Below are positions 38,693 to 48,471 of a stretch of DNA of 64,000 nt, piece by piece (within the stretch, counting starts at the first letter, position 1; each line of letters opens with the position of its first letter). The stretch is from Spirochaetota bacterium. Lineage in GTDB: Bacteria; Spirochaetota; Spirochaetia; Sphaerochaetales; Sphaerochaetaceae. The translations under genes were made by a program, and so were the position numbers. The stretch covers positions 1-64,000 of the forward strand of contig CAKJZO010000024.1 of the NCBI GenBank assembly GCA_918298275.1, in the 5' to 3' direction. Under the pieces are notes generated by a model. It was not told where the DNA came from. It saw only the letters and a list, made by a program, of their open reading frames with translations, and did not search any database.

Positions 38693-40174
38693 TTACAGGT
38701 AATCAGCTATTACAAGCATTACTCCGGCATAAAGCTTCAAAGCACCCGTATCATGAGTGAGATCCCTTGTATAGCAGACCGAGATATCCATTCCGATTCC
38801 AGGCTGAGGATAGTAGCAGAAATCAGAACCGATGCTCAGAACAGTAGTCACATCACCGGGGAGCTTCAGAGGATCGTACTTGGCCTTGTATTCATCGTCA
38901 TAGGGACTGTCGATATAGTAGCTTCCTCTCTGAAGGAGAGATGCATTGAAATCAATCTTGTATTCCGTTGACTCATAGCTTAGAGACAACAGATGCAAAA
39001 CCGATCCGGGACCATACTTGAAGCCGAGAAAGAATGCATCATCGTCATAGAACTTCTTGGGTCCGGCGTTGGAATTGATCTGGAAATCAGATGTATACTT
39101 GCCTGCACTGACAGCACGGTTATACATGTAGGTACTGCAGTAGTAGAATTCATAGGAAACATTCAGACCTCCGGGGACATGGAGAGTGTCGTCCTTGATG
39201 GCATATCGGTTGTTGCTGAATTCTTTTCCCCAGAAGGGGTTGCCGGATATTACATTGCACTCAACACCTGCAGAGGCCCCTATGGCCGTCGGATTTGTGC
39301 TGGGCTCCTCTGCAAGCCTGAAATCATCCATTGCCAGACTTCCGAAGAGTCGTACAGGACCGAATTTGGCTTCCACTGACATATCTACCATGACGTTGGA
39401 ACAGTCATCCTGGTAGTTGTTGTGCCAAAGTGCAATCGGCGTCCAGTCCAAGAAAGACGGAACCTTGCCGTAGATGTTGTTCATCTCGGTAAACGATACC
39501 CTGAATCGGCTGCCATGGAAGGAAAAGCGATGGGCAAACGTTGTCTGGGGAGCTCCTTCGGCTTCGACTCCACTATCGAAATAGTGTTTGAATGCAAGGG
39601 CGACAAGGTCGTAGCTGAACTTCCAATTAGTTGATATGTCAGTATTTATTTTGAAATAGATATTGTCGAGATAAGGCTGGGAATCAGAAAGAGCCATGCC
39701 GTAATTACCAGGACCCCATTTGATCTGACGTCGTCCGACTGAGAGATAGATAAGCTGCTCTTCTGAGGTGTAATCTATATACCCGACTCTCGGAAAAGAT
39801 AGATCCAAATTGGCATTATTTAGAAACGGAATATTAGTGTAAAGCTTATTTCGGTCGCGAATCTGGACGAAGATATCCTGCAGGACATCTACAAGAACAA
39901 CCATATCGATTTTGTCGGTATCAAGCTCAAATCCCAGATTCAGAAACGCAGGTTTTTCGAAAGCATCATACCAGTAGTCCTGCTTTGTTTCCCACCATTG
40001 AGTGTCCTGGATTCCGGACGGGGATTTCCAATCCAAGCCTTCGATTCCTGCCGTAGTATTGTCAAAAGTAAAGTACGAAGTGAAATCCAGAACAGGTGTC
40101 AGCTTTGCGAACAGTGAAAGAGACAGTATCAACAAAACTGCAGTCAGAACAAGAGTTTTCTTCATAAGCTTCAT
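38693..40174 (-). CDS. Outer-membrane beta-barrel protein (capsule-assembly/porin-like)
   Basis: Signal peptide LTAVLLILSLSLFAK; aromatic-rich alternating strands; YLSVGRRQIKWGPGNYGMALSDSQPYLDNIYF. Confidence 0.7.
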   Translation of the reverse strand: MKLMKKTLVLTAVLLILSLSLFAKLTPVLDFTSYFTFDNTTAGIEGLDWKSPSGIQDTQWWETKQDYWYDAFEKPAFLNLGFELDTDKIDMVVLVDVLQDIFVQIRDRNKLYTNIPFLNNANLDLSFPRVGYIDYTSEEQLIYLSVGRRQIKWGPGNYGMALSDSQPYLDNIYFKINTDISTNWKFSYDLVALAFKHYFDSGVEAEGAPQTTFAHRFSFHGSRFRVSFTEMNNIYGKVPSFLDWTPIALWHNNYQDDCSNVMVDMSVEAKFGPVRLFGSLAMDDFRLAEEPSTNPTAIGASAGVECNVISGNPFWGKEFSNNRYAIKDDTLHVPGGLNVSYEFYYCSTYMYNRAVSAGKYTSDFQINSNAGPKKFYDDDAFFLGFKYGPGSVLHLLSLSYESTEYKIDFNASLLQRGSYYIDSPYDDEYKAKYDPLKLPGDVTTVLSIGSDFCYYPQPGIGMDISVCYTRDLTHDTGALKLYAGVMLVIADYL

Positions 40175-41373
40175 CTTCCCAGGAAGTCTTCAATTTCAGC
40201 TCTGTGGCGGCCGTAGAATACGATATGATGGTTGCCGCAGGGAGCTTTGAGAAGATCTCCTGCATCGTAAGGATCATCAAGTCTGACTTCTATCTGTGTT
40301 CTGCAGAGAGTGCTTTCATGTAGGTTTCCGATGATCTGTCCCTCTGCAATCCAGTAGGTCTTCAGGTCCTTTGCAAGCCTCAGGATTGTAATAGGCTGCT
40401 CTCTAAGTTCACCCTTCACTGCTACTCCGATTCCCGATTCGAAGTGAGTATCGTAGGTATAGGATTCGGCCATGTCATAAGGCATGGTGCAATGTGCCAG
40501 AACAACTAAGTTTTCATTTACATCAATTCTTGAAGGATTGGCTTGGAATGAAGACTGACCTGTCACCTTTCTTACGATTGCCATACTCAGCATGCTCATT
40601 ACATCACCTTCGCATGTTCCGATGAAGCCTTCAGTATTCAGTTGTGCAAGAGAAAGGCAACCTGTTGTATGGATGGAGTCCAGAAGATCGAAACATCTTA
40701 CGGTAAGTCCGTCGAGTTTGTTCATTTCCCTCAGCCTGAGCATTGCCCTTACAAGGCGTCTGGAAGAACCGAAGTCAAGATTATCCGTGATTTCCTCTTC
40801 ATAATCGGCAGATTCGTAATTGCCAAGCAGCTCTTCCATGGGAATCTGAACAAGATCGGTTCCGAATACCTGTTTTACCTTATCCGTTTCAGGAACAGAG
40901 GCAATCAGCCAATCAGATGGCTTTCCGACTACCCCATATCTTCCGCCTAGGTTCACATTTCCCTTGATATGAAGGTTTCTTGCCTCTGCGGCTGCGGATT
41001 GTTCATTCGCGCCTTTCAGAAGTTTCCTGATCCTATCGGCTATGTACTTAGGACTTCCGTGCAGTATCTCCCCTTCATAACCTTCACAGTTGAGGTATGT
41101 AAGAATCTCAATTGAGGCTGCAAGGCTGTTGTCGGTCCCACTTGTAAGAAGGTAATAAGGAGCCTTCATCTCGGGGAAATGCTTGAGAAATATACCTTCA
41201 CTGCCTCCGGAGGATATGAAGACAAGCTTCAGGTCAGCATCATAGTCATCTATGGGCGAGACTTCTATCTGCTCTCCGAGCTCCGCTTCGATTGAAGCAA
41301 GAAATGATGCATGTCGCTGGGCGAGCAGGTCCTGTCTATGAAGATCTGAATGGAAACTCGATACTTTAATCAT
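40171..41373 (-). CDS. L-fucose/L-arabinose isomerase-related protein
   Basis: FIGTCEGDVMSMLSMAIVRKVTGQSSFQANPSRID resembles the FucI/AraA C-terminal region. Confidence 0.65.
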   Translation of the reverse strand: MIKVSSFHSDLHRQDLLAQRHASFLASIEAELGEQIEVSPIDDYDADLKLVFISSGGSEGIFLKHFPEMKAPYYLLTSGTDNSLAASIEILTYLNCEGYEGEILHGSPKYIADRIRKLLKGANEQSAAAEARNLHIKGNVNLGGRYGVVGKPSDWLIASVPETDKVKQVFGTDLVQIPMEELLGNYESADYEEEITDNLDFGSSRRLVRAMLRLREMNKLDGLTVRCFDLLDSIHTTGCLSLAQLNTEGFIGTCEGDVMSMLSMAIVRKVTGQSSFQANPSRIDVNENLVVLAHCTMPYDMAESYTYDTHFESGIGVAVKGELREQPITILRLAKDLKTYWIAEGQIIGNLHESTLCRTQIEVRLDDPYDAGDLLKAPCGNHHIVFYGRHRAEIEDFLGR

Positions 41374-41388
41374 GATAATTCCTTGTAT

Positions 41389-42306
41389 TTACGGTAATTC
41401 GTTGCCGGCAGCAGTATAAAGGGAATACCACTCTTCTCTTGAAAGAGTTATATCGGCAGCCTTTGCAGCCGATTTGATGTGTTCGGGATTCATGGTACCT
41501 GCAATGACCTGCATCCTTGCCGGATATCTGAGTAGCCAGGCGTACGCAATTGTATCGGCCTGTACATTGTACTTGTCTGCCAGTCTGTTGAGTTCAGCGT
41601 TGAGCTTCTCATATTCCGGATCTCCAAGGAAGCATCCGTCGAAGAAGCCCTTCTGAAGCGGTGACCACGTCTGGACAATAATGCCTTTCAGGCGGCAGTA
41701 CTCAAGTGTTCCGGATGACCTTGTCACTGCCCCGTTGAACATTGTGTTGACGTTGATGCCCTCGTCAATCATCGGACTGTGGGCAATGCTCATCTGAAGC
41801 TGGTCTGCAACAATCGGAAAGGAAACACCGCTCTGAAGAAGCTCAAGCTGGAAGCGGTTCATGTTTGAAACACCGAACGATTGAACCTTCCCTTCTTCAT
41901 GAAGTCTGGAGAATGCCTGCTGAACCTCATCAAGGTCCATAAGTGCATCCGGCCTGTGAAGAAGCAGGCAGTCAAGATGGTCCGTCCCGAGGCGGGAAAG
42001 TATTCCGTCAACCGATCGCAGGATATAATCGCGGGAGAAATCGTACAGTCCGTCACGGATAGCGCATTTGGACTGGATGAAGATATTGTCCCTGAGATCC
42101 GGGTCTTTCTTCAGAACCGTGGCAAAAAGCTTCTCGCACTCCCCGTCACCGTAGATATCTGCATGGTCGAAGAAATTGATTCCGGCATCGATTGAAGTCT
42201 TGACGACCCTGTCTACCTGCGTGGGATTCAGCTCGTCCATTCGCATGCATCCCAATCCGATCACCGATACTTTGCGCTTGGTGCATCCGAAATCGAAGTA
42301 TTTCAT
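41389..42306 (-). CDS. Aldo/keto reductase
   Basis: VIGLGCMRMDEL, FFDHADIYGDGECEKLF, QSKCAIRDG. Confidence 0.93.
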   Translation of the reverse strand: MKYFDFGCTKRKVSVIGLGCMRMDELNPTQVDRVVKTSIDAGINFFDHADIYGDGECEKLFATVLKKDPDLRDNIFIQSKCAIRDGLYDFSRDYILRSVDGILSRLGTDHLDCLLLHRPDALMDLDEVQQAFSRLHEEGKVQSFGVSNMNRFQLELLQSGVSFPIVADQLQMSIAHSPMIDEGINVNTMFNGAVTRSSGTLEYCRLKGIIVQTWSPLQKGFFDGCFLGDPEYEKLNAELNRLADKYNVQADTIAYAWLLRYPARMQVIAGTMNPEHIKSAAKAADITLSREEWYSLYTAAGNELP

Positions 42307-42884
42307 CAGCTTTCCTCCAGTTTCTTCCACTGTTCGCTTACATCCGTGCTGGTTCCGAGATGGGAATGCCTGTAGACGGAATAGCTTCCAGGTTTTCCGG
42401 TATCGGAGGTACCGATCAGGAAATCCCTTACATGGATTCTGCTTGGAAGCGGAATGGTTCTGATCATCTCGAATGCAGGACCCAGCTTGGAATCCTCATC
42501 GAAAAACAATGTGGCATGATATATGAATGAAAGATCAAATTCATGCGGCTTGACACCGAAAGATGACATCATCAGTTCATCCAGATGGGAGTGTATCTCT
42601 TTAAGTTTGTCGGTTTCCTTCATTCGCACCCAAACTACGCCCGGGGCATGCTCATAGCAATCAGTCTCAACGTTGAATGGACCGAGAGAAGAGAAATACT
42701 TGCATAGAACGGAAACGCATTCATCCAAACGGCTGTCGTCGATTTCAAATGAAATCTTGAGCGAAATATGAAGCGGCAGAATCGTCAACGGACACTTGAC
42801 ACCGAGTTCTTCCCCAATTCCGATTGCCCTATCTCTGAGCTCCTCCAATTCATCCTCGATGTAAAGTGCTGTCCAGACGTTCAT
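42306..42884 (-). CDS. 2H phosphoesterase / 2'-5' RNA ligase-like protein
   Basis: Two HxT/S-like motifs: HISLKISF and HATLFF. Confidence 0.7.
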   Translation of the reverse strand: MNVWTALYIEDELEELRDRAIGIGEELGVKCPLTILPLHISLKISFEIDDSRLDECVSVLCKYFSSLGPFNVETDCYEHAPGVVWVRMKETDKLKEIHSHLDELMMSSFGVKPHEFDLSFIYHATLFFDEDSKLGPAFEMIRTIPLPSRIHVRDFLIGTSDTGKPGSYSVYRHSHLGTSTDVSEQWKKLEES

Positions 42885-43405
42885 CCTTTCCCCTTGTTAA
42901 GAGCTCTTACGGCCTTGAACTGTCCAAGTGATACATGGCAGTAGCCGCCCGGATTCTTTATCAGGTAATCCTGATGATAATCCTCTGCATTATAGAATAC
43001 ACTCAAAGGCTTGAGTTCGGTGAAGAATTTGTCATATTTGAGCTTTTCTTCTGAAAAAGCCCTATTCAAATCATCAAACAGAGTCATGGGGAAATCAGAA
43101 GGATAATAGATCCCGGTACGGTACTGATCACCTATGTCATGTGCCTGCCCGTCATCCTGTGTCGGATCGATGATGAGAAAGAAAGCCTTAAGGAGAGTTT
43201 CTACGGAAACGATATCAGGATTGAAGCAAACCTCGACGGTTTCACGATAGCCTGTATCTCCTTGTTTGACCTGAGAATAAGTAGGATTATCAATATGGCC
43301 GTTGGCGTAGCCCACAGTTGTGGAGACTACGCCGTCGAGCTGTCTGAATGCATGCTCGGTGCCCCAGAAACATCCGCCTGCAAAGTAGAGTCTGGCTTCT
43401 GTCAT
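42881..43405 (-). CDS. msrA: Peptide-methionine (S)-S-oxide reductase MsrA
   Basis: YFAGGCFWGTEHAFRQLDGVVSTTVGYANG, YHQDYLIKNP. Confidence 0.97.
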   Translation of the reverse strand: MTEARLYFAGGCFWGTEHAFRQLDGVVSTTVGYANGHIDNPTYSQVKQGDTGYRETVEVCFNPDIVSVETLLKAFFLIIDPTQDDGQAHDIGDQYRTGIYYPSDFPMTLFDDLNRAFSEEKLKYDKFFTELKPLSVFYNAEDYHQDYLIKNPGGYCHVSLGQFKAVRALNKGKG

Positions 43406-44484
43406 TTCCTGGTTATATATCCGAGGTCACACAGCATCTCTGCTGCTTCAACTCCGCCGCCTGCAGCTCCGCGCAAGGTATTGTGGGAAAGACCGACGAA
43501 CTTCCAGTCGTAGATCGAGTCCTCGCGAAGACGTCCGATTGAGATGCCCATTCCGTTCTCGTAATTGACATCAAGAGAAACCTGAGGCCTGTTATCGTCC
43601 TCGAGATACTGGATGAACTGCTTGGGTGCTGAAGGCAGATTGTGCTCCTGCGGCAATCCCTTATAGGATCGGAGTTTCTCGATGAGGACTTCCTTTGTTA
43701 CTTTCTTTCGGAACTTGACGAATACCGTTGCAGTATGACCGTTGAGGACAGGCACTCTGATGCACTGGCTGGTGATCCTGATGCTGTCGTCCGGCACTAT
43801 CTGATTACCTTCGATATGACCGAAAACCCTAAGAGGCTCCTTTTCGGACTTCTCCTCCTCTCCTCCGATGTACGGAATGATGTTTCCGATCATTTCCGGC
43901 CAGGATTCGAAGTTCTTTCCGGCTCCGGAGATTGCCTGATAAGTTGATACGACAGCCTCAAATGGCTCGAACTCGCGCCAGGCAGCAAAAGCAGGAGTAT
44001 AGGACTGGATGGAACAATTGGGCTTTACGGCAATGAAACCGCGCTTTGTTCCGAGTCTCTTCTTCTGTGCTTCAATGATCCTGTAGTGATCGACATTGAT
44101 TTCGGGAATGACCATCGGAACATCCGGTGTCCATCTGTGTGCCGAATTGTTGGATACTACAGGGACTTCTGCACGCGCATATTCCTCTTCGATGGCCTTA
44201 ATCTCTTCCTTCTTCATGTCGACGGCAGAGAAAACGAAATCGACCTTATCAGCGATTTCCTTGACACAGGAAACATCCATGACAATGATGTTCTTCACGT
44301 TTTCGGGCATCGGGACATCTATTCTCCACTTGCCTTCTACCGCTTCTTCATATGTCTTTCCGGCTGACCTTGGACTTGCTGCCAGAACAACAATCTCAAA
44401 CCATGGGTGATTGGCAAGAAGCGTTACGAAACGCTGCCCGACCATACCTGTTGCTCCAAGTACTCCGACTTTATATTTTTCCAT
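43402..44484 (-). CDS. asd: Aspartate-semialdehyde dehydrogenase
   Basis: VGVLGATGMVGQRFVTLLANHPWF, VKPNCSIQSYTPA. Confidence 0.96.
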   Translation of the reverse strand: MEKYKVGVLGATGMVGQRFVTLLANHPWFEIVVLAASPRSAGKTYEEAVEGKWRIDVPMPENVKNIIVMDVSCVKEIADKVDFVFSAVDMKKEEIKAIEEEYARAEVPVVSNNSAHRWTPDVPMVIPEINVDHYRIIEAQKKRLGTKRGFIAVKPNCSIQSYTPAFAAWREFEPFEAVVSTYQAISGAGKNFESWPEMIGNIIPYIGGEEEKSEKEPLRVFGHIEGNQIVPDDSIRITSQCIRVPVLNGHTATVFVKFRKKVTKEVLIEKLRSYKGLPQEHNLPSAPKQFIQYLEDDNRPQVSLDVNYENGMGISIGRLREDSIYDWKFVGLSHNTLRGAAGGGVEAAEMLCDLGYITRK

Positions 44485-44572
44485 CTTTCAGCCTCCTGTA
44501 ACAAGTTATCTGCATCAATCTGTTACTATATACAAAAACATTGTAGCAATTATGCAGTCTTTGGTAAACCTG

Positions 44573-44974
44573 TCAGTAGAGCTCGATGGTTCCCGTAAGG
44601 TTGCCTGACACGACAATACGGGCATTCTTGACTTCATAGATCTCATTTTCAGCCCATGCATGACCATACTTGAGATTCACGTTGGCAGTACCCTCTTTAA
44701 GGCACTTGAATTCAAAGGTCTCCTTCCCGCCGACTCCTGAAAGGGCGACATCTCCAGGACCGTCGACCTTGTTCTGGACATATGTTGAACCGACGTATTC
44801 GGCTACGCCGCTGTCATCCATCTTGATCATCCAGGTGCAACCTGTTGTAGGATTGGAATCAAGGGTAAGGAATACACGGTCCGTGGCAACGTTCTTGGGT
44901 GAACTTTCCTTTCCGCAGGAAACCAAGGCAAACATCAGCATTAATGCAGGCACGACAATTAAAAGCTTCTTCAT
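44573..44974 (-). CDS. Chagasin-like (I42) protease-inhibitor lipoprotein
   Basis: Lipobox ALVSCGK; NPTTGCTW and GVGGKETFEFKCLKEGTANVNLKYGHAW. Confidence 0.75.
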   Translation of the reverse strand: MKKLLIVVPALMLMFALVSCGKESSPKNVATDRVFLTLDSNPTTGCTWMIKMDDSGVAEYVGSTYVQNKVDGPGDVALSGVGGKETFEFKCLKEGTANVNLKYGHAWAENEIYEVKNARIVVSGNLTGTIELY

Positions 44975-44987
44975 ATGAAACCCCTGT

Positions 44988-45905
44988 TCAATTGTTGATT
45001 ATCAGATTTCCGCTGGTGGTTGTGATATCCATATCGCATCCGCCGGCACCGTAGACTATCTTCTTGTTCTTGACCATATAACTGTCGGCTTTAAGCTCTC
45101 CGCTGGTATGGTCAAATTCGATTGAAGCACCATTTGATGGCAACCTGGAAATATTGATGTTTCCACTTGTACATGCAATCTTGAAGCTTTCGCAGTAATC
45201 AAAGCCCAAAACAGTGTTTCCGCTTGTTGCTCCGCCCTTTAGCTCCGTAGCATGAATCCTATCCATGGTAGTATTACCGGATGTAGAACCGAATTTTATT
45301 GACTTTGACCGGATCAAAGAGACGTTCGTGTTTCCGGAAGTGGAACCGAATTCGGCACTGTCTGCATATAAGGCATCGATTGAAATCGAGCCGGATGTGG
45401 CTCCAAACTCGAATTTCCCTGCTCTGGCCGACTTCACATGATAATCGCCGCTAGTGGCACCGAAGTAAGCATTCTTTACCTCAAGATCCGTTGCAAAGGA
45501 AACATCTCCGCTCGTAACTCCGATTTCCAGATCGATACCGTATGGAATCTCGACAGAAATCTTCTTGGAATTGTTCGGAAAAGATCCGTTGTAACCGCTT
45601 TTGCAGAATTGGATCCTTAGCGTATGTCCGTCAAGGTACCAGTGCATCTTCTGGTCATCCGAGAGACCCTTTTCGTTTTCCTCGACTATGAGGGAGTTGT
45701 TCCTGCTTTGGACAACCGTGACATCTCCCGAAACATAATCGATGCAGACCTTATTCACATCGCCTGCTCTATAGGAAAAGCTTCCAATGCTGTATTTGTT
45801 TGCATCGGGATACGTGTGTCCGCTTATCTTGACGATACCTATCCTGTTGCAGCTGCAAAGGAGAAGAGCAATCAAGACAAAAAATAAAAAAAGGGTTTTC
45901 TTCAT
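44988..45905 (-). CDS. DUF4097-like repeat lipoprotein (TSGN solenoid)
   Basis: Lipobox LLLCSCNR; recurrent TSG[ND] every about 18-21 aa. Confidence 0.78.
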   Translation of the reverse strand: MKKTLFLFFVLIALLLCSCNRIGIVKISGHTYPDANKYSIGSFSYRAGDVNKVCIDYVSGDVTVVQSRNNSLIVEENEKGLSDDQKMHWYLDGHTLRIQFCKSGYNGSFPNNSKKISVEIPYGIDLEIGVTSGDVSFATDLEVKNAYFGATSGDYHVKSARAGKFEFGATSGSISIDALYADSAEFGSTSGNTNVSLIRSKSIKFGSTSGNTTMDRIHATELKGGATSGNTVLGFDYCESFKIACTSGNINISRLPSNGASIEFDHTSGELKADSYMVKNKKIVYGAGGCDMDITTTSGNLIINN

Positions 45906-45932
45906 TGTAAACCTCTGAAATACAAATACTGA

Positions 45933-47099
45933 TCAGCTACCGTAGTGCTGTTTCAAAACATCCTCATACATCTGAATGAGTTTGTCAATCGACTTGTGGA
46001 TGTCATACTCCTTCCCCATTCCCAGGTACTTTCTGGCTTCAGTTCTGCGTTCCTGATCATGCTCGAGCCACCAGTCTATTCTGCTTGCAAGTTCCCTTTC
46101 ATTGCGGGCTCTGTACCTGCTTCTGTCGGAAAGGGCAAACTGGGAAGTTGCAGTATACTTGCCAGTGGCGATTATCGGAACAAGACCCAGCTCTATTGCT
46201 TCCATGCATGAAAGCCCCTCGACCTCGATGGTTGCACAGTGGATGTAGAGATCTGACTTGCGATAAATGGCTTCCAGTTCATCGAGATCATGGAATCCGA
46301 ATTCAACCGGATAACTGATGATTCCTTTTCTATAAAGGGCATCGGCTTTCTTTTTCAATGTTTTTTCTATCGGCCCTCGACCTGCGATTATAAGCCTGAT
46401 TCTTTTTGCAAACTTGGAATACCTCATTGCCTTAAGTAGAGTAACCTGATCCTTTTCAACTGAGTATCTTCCGGTTGAGACTATGGTAAAGGTTCCCTCG
46501 GGATCATCCGAAGCACAGATCGGAGAATTCGAATCAAGACCCTCATGAGGGATCATTCCGTTTGAAATCACACGAATCTCGGGCTTAAAATGCCACCTGA
46601 GCATGTTTTCCTTGGCATTTTCCGTAGGAACCTGCAGCATATCGCACTTGTTATAGACGCCGTTGCGCCACAGTATCATGCAAGCCGCATTGATAAGCTT
46701 GTCCCAAGTCAGATGTATTGAATGGAACAGATTCTGGGTGTGCAGATGGTATGTTGCCGTCATAGGTTTTCCGACTTTTTTTACATAGCTGGCAAGGTTT
46801 CGCTCAAGCTGAAACGGCTCTTCCATGTGGATTATATCGGCCCAATCTACTGCCTCTCTGAAGACTTCATAATCACTGGCAAAGAAAGAATACCCTTGCC
46901 TGTGGATCAGCCCGTCGAAGATGGGGAATTTCCATGGCTTGAGTTTGTATTCAGGAACAGTATCTACAGTGGGTTCAACGCCTGAAAGAACTCTGACATC
47001 AATGCCGGCTTCTTTCAGATAGGCAATAGTCCTCTGTGCAGCGGCAGACAGACCGTTCCCCTTAACATAGCAGTTGTTCACCACATAGAGAATCTTCAT
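45933..47099 (-). CDS. Glycosyltransferase family 4 protein
   Basis: GNGLSAAAQRTIAYLKEAGIDV, STGRYSVEKDQVTLLKAM, GLSCMEAIELGLVPI. Confidence 0.88.
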   Translation of the reverse strand: MKILYVVNNCYVKGNGLSAAAQRTIAYLKEAGIDVRVLSGVEPTVDTVPEYKLKPWKFPIFDGLIHRQGYSFFASDYEVFREAVDWADIIHMEEPFQLERNLASYVKKVGKPMTATYHLHTQNLFHSIHLTWDKLINAACMILWRNGVYNKCDMLQVPTENAKENMLRWHFKPEIRVISNGMIPHEGLDSNSPICASDDPEGTFTIVSTGRYSVEKDQVTLLKAMRYSKFAKRIRLIIAGRGPIEKTLKKKADALYRKGIISYPVEFGFHDLDELEAIYRKSDLYIHCATIEVEGLSCMEAIELGLVPIIATGKYTATSQFALSDRSRYRARNERELASRIDWWLEHDQERRTEARKYLGMGKEYDIHKSIDKLIQMYEDVLKQHYGS

Positions 47100-47117
47100 G
47101 TTTTCTTTATAGTTTAA

Positions 47118-47534
47118 TTATCTGCCCTTTTCAAGGCAGTTGCGGCAAACACCATAGATGATTGAGTTCTTGCACTGAATCTGAAAACCATGCTCAATAT
47201 TGACATGTTCCGCAATCTCATCCATGAAGGAGCAATCGAGGTGAATGATAGCCCCGCATTTCGTACACTGAAGGTGAAGATGTTCCTCGCAGTGATGCTC
47301 ATGATCCACATACTGGTAGACAGCTCGGGTTCCATTCTCGGCAACATATTTCATCACCTGGCCGCATTCAGTAAGTTTATCAAGATAACGGTATATAGTC
47401 GTAATATTTACTTCATTTCCGCCTTCATTGAGAACCTTGAAGATATCATTTGCATTGACAGTCCTGTCCCTGTTTTCCTTCAGTATCCCGAGTATCCTGC
47501 TTCTTGCAGCAGTATTGTAACCATTAGCCGACAT
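47118..47534 (-). CDS. Fur-family metalloregulator
   Basis: VNITTIYRYLDKLTECGQV, HHCEEHLHLQCTKCGAIIHLDC, CRNCL. Confidence 0.95.
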   Translation of the reverse strand: MSANGYNTAARSRILGILKENRDRTVNANDIFKVLNEGGNEVNITTIYRYLDKLTECGQVMKYVAENGTRAVYQYVDHEHHCEEHLHLQCTKCGAIIHLDCSFMDEIAEHVNIEHGFQIQCKNSIIYGVCRNCLEKGR

Positions 47535-47543
47535 CCAACCTCC

Positions 47544-48395
47544 TCAGAAAACCATTCCGACAAGACTGATCATTACTCCCCAGAACAGCCCGATACCGTA
47601 AAGCAAAGCCAGTATAGCTGAACTGGTCCTGATATTCCTGTTTGTTCGGAATAATACGAGTGTACCTACTCCCGCATTAACCAGTAGTCCGGCAAAAAGT
47701 GGACCTGCACCGATGATACCGTCGATATACAGTTGCGTGATGATTACGGAAGATGCACAGTTAGGTATTAGACCTACAAGAGCAGCAATCATCTCTCCTA
47801 CAACCGGCAGGGAATTGAGAAGACCGGCAAGCCTATCTTCTCCTACAAGTCCTATAATCACGTTCAGAACAAATGAAAATACAAAAACATACAGGAATAT
47901 CTCAGCTGTATGCCTGAGAGCGGAATGGAATATATTGCAATGACAATGGAAGCTACCGAATGCATCTTCTGCTTCATTTCTGGCTTCAACATCGACAACA
48001 GCTTTCTTTCTAAACACAAGGTCTACAAGATAGCCGCTTACAAGTGCTATCAGTATCTTCAGACCGACTATCTTGAGTATACGAATCACAGGAACGGCTT
48101 CCGAAATCAGAATCGGGAGCATTTCATCAGATGAAGAGAGAAAAACTGCAACAAGAGTTCCGAGAGTAATGACTTTTCCTGAGTAAAGGCTGGCACTGGC
48201 CGCTGCAAGCCCGCATTGAGGAACAGCTCCGATGAATGCTCCTGCAAGAGGCCCTACTCCTTTTGTTTTTCCGATCAGCTTAGGAAATCTGTTGCCAGCC
48301 TTATGTTCCAGAAACTCTATCAGCAGATAGATCAGATAGAGAAAGGGAATCATCTTCAGGCTGTCAATCAGTGCATCCAGAAACCAGTCAAGCAT
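47544..48395 (-). CDS. Putative metal (manganese-type) / ArsP-like permease
   Basis: Multi-TM; GPLAGAFIGAVPQCGLAAASASLYSGKVITLGTLVAVFLSSSDEMLPILISE; internal ATG MLDWFLD; in operon with fur. Confidence 0.78.
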   Translation of the reverse strand: MLDWFLDALIDSLKMIPFLYLIYLLIEFLEHKAGNRFPKLIGKTKGVGPLAGAFIGAVPQCGLAAASASLYSGKVITLGTLVAVFLSSSDEMLPILISEAVPVIRILKIVGLKILIALVSGYLVDLVFRKKAVVDVEARNEAEDAFGSFHCHCNIFHSALRHTAEIFLYVFVFSFVLNVIIGLVGEDRLAGLLNSLPVVGEMIAALVGLIPNCASSVIITQLYIDGIIGAGPLFAGLLVNAGVGTLVLFRTNRNIRTSSAILALLYGIGLFWGVMISLVGMVF

Positions 48396-48410
48396 CAGAA
48401 CCTCAAAAAA

Positions 48411-48442
48411 TGCAAACGACTTGCAATTGCAAATCGTTTGCA
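48411..48442 (-). promoter_or_regulatory. 32-bp near-perfect palindromic Fur-family-like operator
   Basis: TGCAAACGACTTGCAATTGCAAATCGTTTGCA, 15/16 positions symmetrical; contains two overlapping TTGCAA-type boxes. Confidence 0.75.
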
Positions 48443-48471
48443 AATTTATCTGATATGGAGTTGATTGTCAA
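48443..48471 (-). promoter_or_regulatory. Sigma70-type promoter abutting the operator
   Basis: Minus strand TTGACA (48466-48471), 17-nt spacer, TAAATT (48443-48448). Confidence 0.6.
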
